In this document: positions 43,196 through 45,091 of the stretch, in pieces
Layout of the letters: each line of letters opens with the position of its first letter
Position numbering within the stretch: the stretch's first letter is position 1
Assembly: GCA_964528565.1 (NCBI GenBank)
Contig: CAZGSP010000007.1
Span: 1-45,091 of the forward strand
DNA length: 45,091 nucleotides
Direction: 5' to 3'
Origin: UBA10133 sp964528565
GTDB lineage: Bacteria > Patescibacteriota > Microgenomatia > UBA1400 > MFAQ01
The notes under the pieces: generated by a model
Seen by the model: the letters and a program-made list of their open reading frames with translations, nothing else
What the model was told of the DNA's origin: nothing
Database searches by the model: none
Program-made: the position numbers and the translations under genes

Positions 43196-43203
43196 GTAAT
43201 TTA

Positions 43204-43308
43204 GGTGGGACTCGAATGACGGAGCCAAGCTCGTAACGATCTTGGCGAGTCGGGTCCGAGAAAACCATCAGCAGATGGTTATTCGAGGGAGTCCATCACC
43301 CCCGGCTC
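43204..43308 (+). repeat. tRNA-tail element, Thr copy
   Basis: Opens with GTGGGACTCGAA (43205-43216), the exact inverse of the tRNA-Thr 3' T-arm half (43136-43147). TGACGGAGCC (43217-43226) follows. Hairpins GCCAAG/CTTGGC with an inner TCG-TAA-CGA (43224-43246) and AACCATC-AGCA-GATGGTT (43263-43280) come next. It closes with CACCCCCGGCTC (43297-43308), an exact direct copy of 43145-43156. The outer arms pair as GGTG/CACC, GGACT/AGTCC and CGAAT/ATTCG. Confidence 0.75.
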
Positions 43309-43354
43309 TAAATCAGATATAATCCGACCATACTTTAACAAATCGGAGGTTCCT

Positions 43355-43690
43355 ATGGGATTGTTACGAATGGATGTCAGGTTTTCCATCTCCAGGAGAC
43401 AGTTTATTCGTCTGCTCCTACTCAACAGCTCGGTGAAGACAAAGACGGATGAAGGCCGGCCTATCGCCATCAATGGGGCTCAAAATCACCAAAAATACGG
43501 CCTGCCGGGGAAGGAAGACCGCTCAAATCATTTCTTCAACACGTACGTTACCTTTGACGGGCAGGAAGTTCAAGCTCGGGCTAGTCTAAACTCCACGGAC
43601 GGCGGGAAAACTTATCAGGGCGCCCTGTCTTTCAATATTTGGCCCAACGTCTCGAGTAAATTAGGAGGTAATGATGGGATTCACAAATGA
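43355..43690 (+). CDS. Small hypothetical protein, paralogue 1
   Basis: A 111-aa basic protein with GGAGGT at 43345-43350 and TATAAT at 43318-43323. Its core (RQFIRLLLLNSSVKTKT, then GRPIAING and FFNTYVTFDGQEVQARASL) aligns throughout with the next gene, so the two are tandem duplicates. No known family. It begins about 46 bp after the tRNA-Thr element. Its end overlaps the next gene by 17 bp. Confidence 0.7.
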   Translation: MGLLRMDVRFSISRRQFIRLLLLNSSVKTKTDEGRPIAINGAQNHQKYGLPGKEDRSNHFFNTYVTFDGQEVQARASLNSTDGGKTYQGALSFNIWPNVSSKLGGNDGIHK

Positions 43691-43979
43691 AACAATAGGT
43701 ATTTCTCTCACAAGGGACCAGCTGATCGGTCTAATTATTGACGATAAGAAAATTCAAACCAAAACAGTCGACGGCAAACCAATCACCTTGTCCGGGTCGG
43801 GAACATATACGAACGAGCCAAACTACCCGGACGAGAAAGGTTTGGTACACATCTTTTTCACCAACATCGATTATGAGGGTGAGGATCTGTCGGTAAAGGC
43901 CAGGCTGGTTTCACTCGACAATCTGACCTTCGTCGGTGAAATTACCTACGAGCATTACGGCAGCCTCATGAGTGAGTGA
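43674..43979 (+). CDS. Small hypothetical protein, paralogue 2
   Basis: A 101-aa protein from ATG 43674; the ATG at 43671 is too close to AGGAGG (43663-43668). Shared positions with the preceding gene include RDQLIGLII, KTVDGKPITLSG, HIFFTNIDYEGEDLSVKARL and a closing GEITY strand. It is more acidic than its neighbour. It is followed by a strong terminator. Confidence 0.7.
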   Translation: MGFTNETIGISLTRDQLIGLIIDDKKIQTKTVDGKPITLSGSGTYTNEPNYPDEKGLVHIFFTNIDYEGEDLSVKARLVSLDNLTFVGEITYEHYGSLMSE

Positions 43980-43990
43980 ATTATTTGATC

Positions 43991-44018
43991 AACCGTGCCT
44001 AATAAGCACGGTTTTTTT
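43991..44018 (+). terminator. Terminator after the paralogous pair
   Basis: AACCGTGC pairs with GCACGGTT, followed by T residues. Confidence 0.9.
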
Positions 44019-44026
44019 ATATAAAA

Positions 44027-44044
44027 GCCCCGCAATAGCGGGGC
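44027..44044 (-). terminator. Minus-strand terminator of the 95-aa gene
   Basis: GCCCCGC-TATT-GCGGGGC followed on the minus strand by TTTTAT; it lies 6 bp after the stop of the minus-strand gene. Confidence 0.8.
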
Positions 44045-44050
44045 GGAAAA

Positions 44051-44338
44051 TCAAAGGTCTTGTATATAGAACGATCCAAATCTCTTCTTCATGGCTTCCA
44101 AAAAAGCCTGGCTGTCGGCAGAATTCGAAGATATTGAAAAATGAACCATTGGTTCGTTGCTCCAATAATAATGCGCATATGCACAAGCCGTCACTCCATT
44201 AATCTTACGGATGTGGCAAGTTCGGAATATATCATGGTTAATATGGAAGATCTCATACCCCTCCGGCAGAAACATCTTGATGAACTCACTGGCATTACCT
44301 TCGATGGCTTTTTGAAAAGAAATATTAAAGGCCTGCAC
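44051..44338 (-). CDS. Hypothetical protein
   Basis: A 95-aa protein from GTG 44338, chosen because AAGGAGG (44350-44344) lies 5 nt upstream and TATAAT (44371-44366) precedes that. A longer frame would overlap the LysM gene by about 90 bp. It has mixed alpha/beta character with Cys in RTCHIRK and TACAYAHYYW and a closing FLEAMKKRFGSFY helix. No family recognised. Confidence 0.65.
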   Translation of the reverse strand: MQAFNISFQKAIEGNASEFIKMFLPEGYEIFHINHDIFRTCHIRKINGVTACAYAHYYWSNEPMVHFSISSNSADSQAFLEAMKKRFGSFYIQDL

Positions 44339-44382
44339 CAAAACCTCCTTATCGAGTTTTCCACGATTATACTCCGCAAAGA

Positions 44383-45042
44383 TTACTGCAAAGCGGGAAT
44401 GGTGATCTTTACACCGGTGTAGATCAGGTCCGGGTTGGCAAAGATCTTCTTGTTTGCCCAGTAGATCTTGGTCCACTTGAAACCGTCTCCGTAAGCCCGA
44501 ACAGCGAGCTTCCAGTACGAGTCACCCTTTTGGGTGGTGTACTCTCCGGCCTCAATTGGCGCTTCGGTCGCCTTAACCTCAGGCTTGACGACGTCTCCTT
44601 TGTCCGAAATGGAAATTTCCGTTTTGGTCTCCAACACGGTGATTTTTTTCGGCTCGACTTTTGGGATTCTTAGATCCATTCCTGGGGTGATGACGCCTTT
44701 TCCGGAAATTTTATTCTCGCTCATAATGTCCACATAGTTATATCCGGACTTGTAGTATTTTTCGGAGATGTGCCAAAGGTCATCCCCCTTGACTACCTTA
44801 TAGGTGGCAATAATTTTGTCATTGGTTGATTCATCGATCTTTTCCGTTGTAGCTGCCTGCTCATCGTTTAGGAGGATTCCTTGCCATGTTTTGAGGTTGG
44901 CGGTCCGGAAATAGTTAAAGATCAATCCGGCAATCACCACAATCACCACCGCTCCCATCAGCGTACTGATGGTATTCTCATTCATTTTAAAGAATTTTAG
45001 GATATTTTTTAATCCTTTTTCTGTCCGCTGTCCTTTTTTCAT
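44383..45042 (-). CDS. Membrane-anchored protein with two LysM domains
   Basis: A 219-aa protein. A basic start is followed by a membrane helix (about 26-44), a linker, LysM 1 (YKVVKGDDLWHISEKYY), a Lys/Glu/Thr linker, and LysM 2 (YTTQKGDSYWKLAVRAYG). LysM domains bind peptidoglycan, so the protein probably tethers the membrane to the wall. Confidence 0.88.
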   Translation of the reverse strand: MKKGQRTEKGLKNILKFFKMNENTISTLMGAVVIVVIAGLIFNYFRTANLKTWQGILLNDEQAATTEKIDESTNDKIIATYKVVKGDDLWHISEKYYKSGYNYVDIMSENKISGKGVITPGMDLRIPKVEPKKITVLETKTEISISDKGDVVKPEVKATEAPIEAGEYTTQKGDSYWKLAVRAYGDGFKWTKIYWANKKIFANPDLIYTGVKITIPALQ

Positions 45043-45048
45043 AATTCA

Positions 45049-45076
45049 ATCTTATATAAAGACTTATGTTTGTCAA
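45049..45076 (-). promoter_or_regulatory. Leaderless promoter of the LysM gene
   Basis: Minus strand TTGACA (45076-45071), 16 bp, TAAGAT (45054-45049), 6 nt, ATG. Confidence 0.65.
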
Positions 45077-45091
45077 TAGGGAGTCTTAGTA

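Noticed and set aside
44339..44476. Longer form of the 95-aa protein
   Set aside because: It would overlap the LysM gene by about 90 bp and ignores the promoter and AAGGAGG next to GTG 44338.

Overview
The window looks like a piece of a Candidate Phyla Radiation (Patescibacteria) chromosome, most likely a Microgenomates-type lineage. This is an inference from gene content and architecture. Genes are densely packed with very short gaps. Many neighbouring genes overlap tail to tail. The isoleucyl-tRNA synthetase has unusual signature motifs, a TRM11-like methyltransferase sits between the L21 and L27 genes, and there is a DUF2130 protein and a 20-bp CCTGCC/GGCAGG palindrome. Many first genes appear to be leaderless, with a -10 box about 6-9 nt upstream of the start codon. 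No rRNA, plasmid or phage structural gene and no CRISPR array is visible.

Layout. 1-2.7 kb: the end of a small dinB partner gene, a Y-family polymerase, a cupin and a VanW-like exported protein. 2.7-9.7 kb: an unexplained stretch able to form a chain of hairpins, then a housekeeping run (ileS, rodA, rplU, TRM11-like methyltransferase, rpmA, parB). 9.7-12.2 kb: a large unknown protein and lepB on the minus strand, tRNA-Val and a small membrane protein. 12.3-18.7 kb: a visibly AT-rich accessory stretch with an AlbA_2 protein and its coupled partner, small unknown genes behind a possible attenuator, a zinc-ribbon membrane metalloprotease, two secreted proteins and a glycosyltransferase. 18.7-29.6 kb: a surface-glycan locus with glycosyltransferases, a flippase, an O-antigen ligase-like protein, an acyltransferase, methyltransferases and a B12-type radical SAM enzyme. 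29.6-31.2 kb: tRNA-Gly with repeats and small unknown genes. 31.2-43 kb: a YgjP-like peptidase, PIF1-like helicase, MFS transporter, PAP2 phosphatase, two RecB-type nucleases, CAP-domain protein, HPF-like protein, ferredoxin, DUF2130 protein, queA, a MazG-like protein and tgt. 43-45 kb: tRNA-Thr, two tandem paralogous small proteins and a LysM protein.

The most unusual pattern concerns the three tRNAs found (Val-CAC, Gly-CCC, Thr-CGT, all with C34 anticodons). Each is followed by a terminator hairpin and then by a structured element of roughly 85-105 bp. The element opens with an inverted copy of the host tRNA's T-arm, contains internal hairpins, and closes with a direct copy of the same tRNA's 3' end. 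The Gly and Thr copies share the 10-mer TGACGGAGCC at the same place. I know of no named system that matches this.

Functionally, the window combines translation and tRNA modification genes (ileS, rplU, rpmA, TRM11-like, queA, tgt), envelope growth and protein export (rodA, lepB, VanW-like, LysM), a surface polysaccharide pathway, and DNA maintenance (dinB, parB, PIF1-like helicase, RecB-like nucleases). Start codons were re-chosen where promoter, ribosome-binding site or family alignment argued for it.
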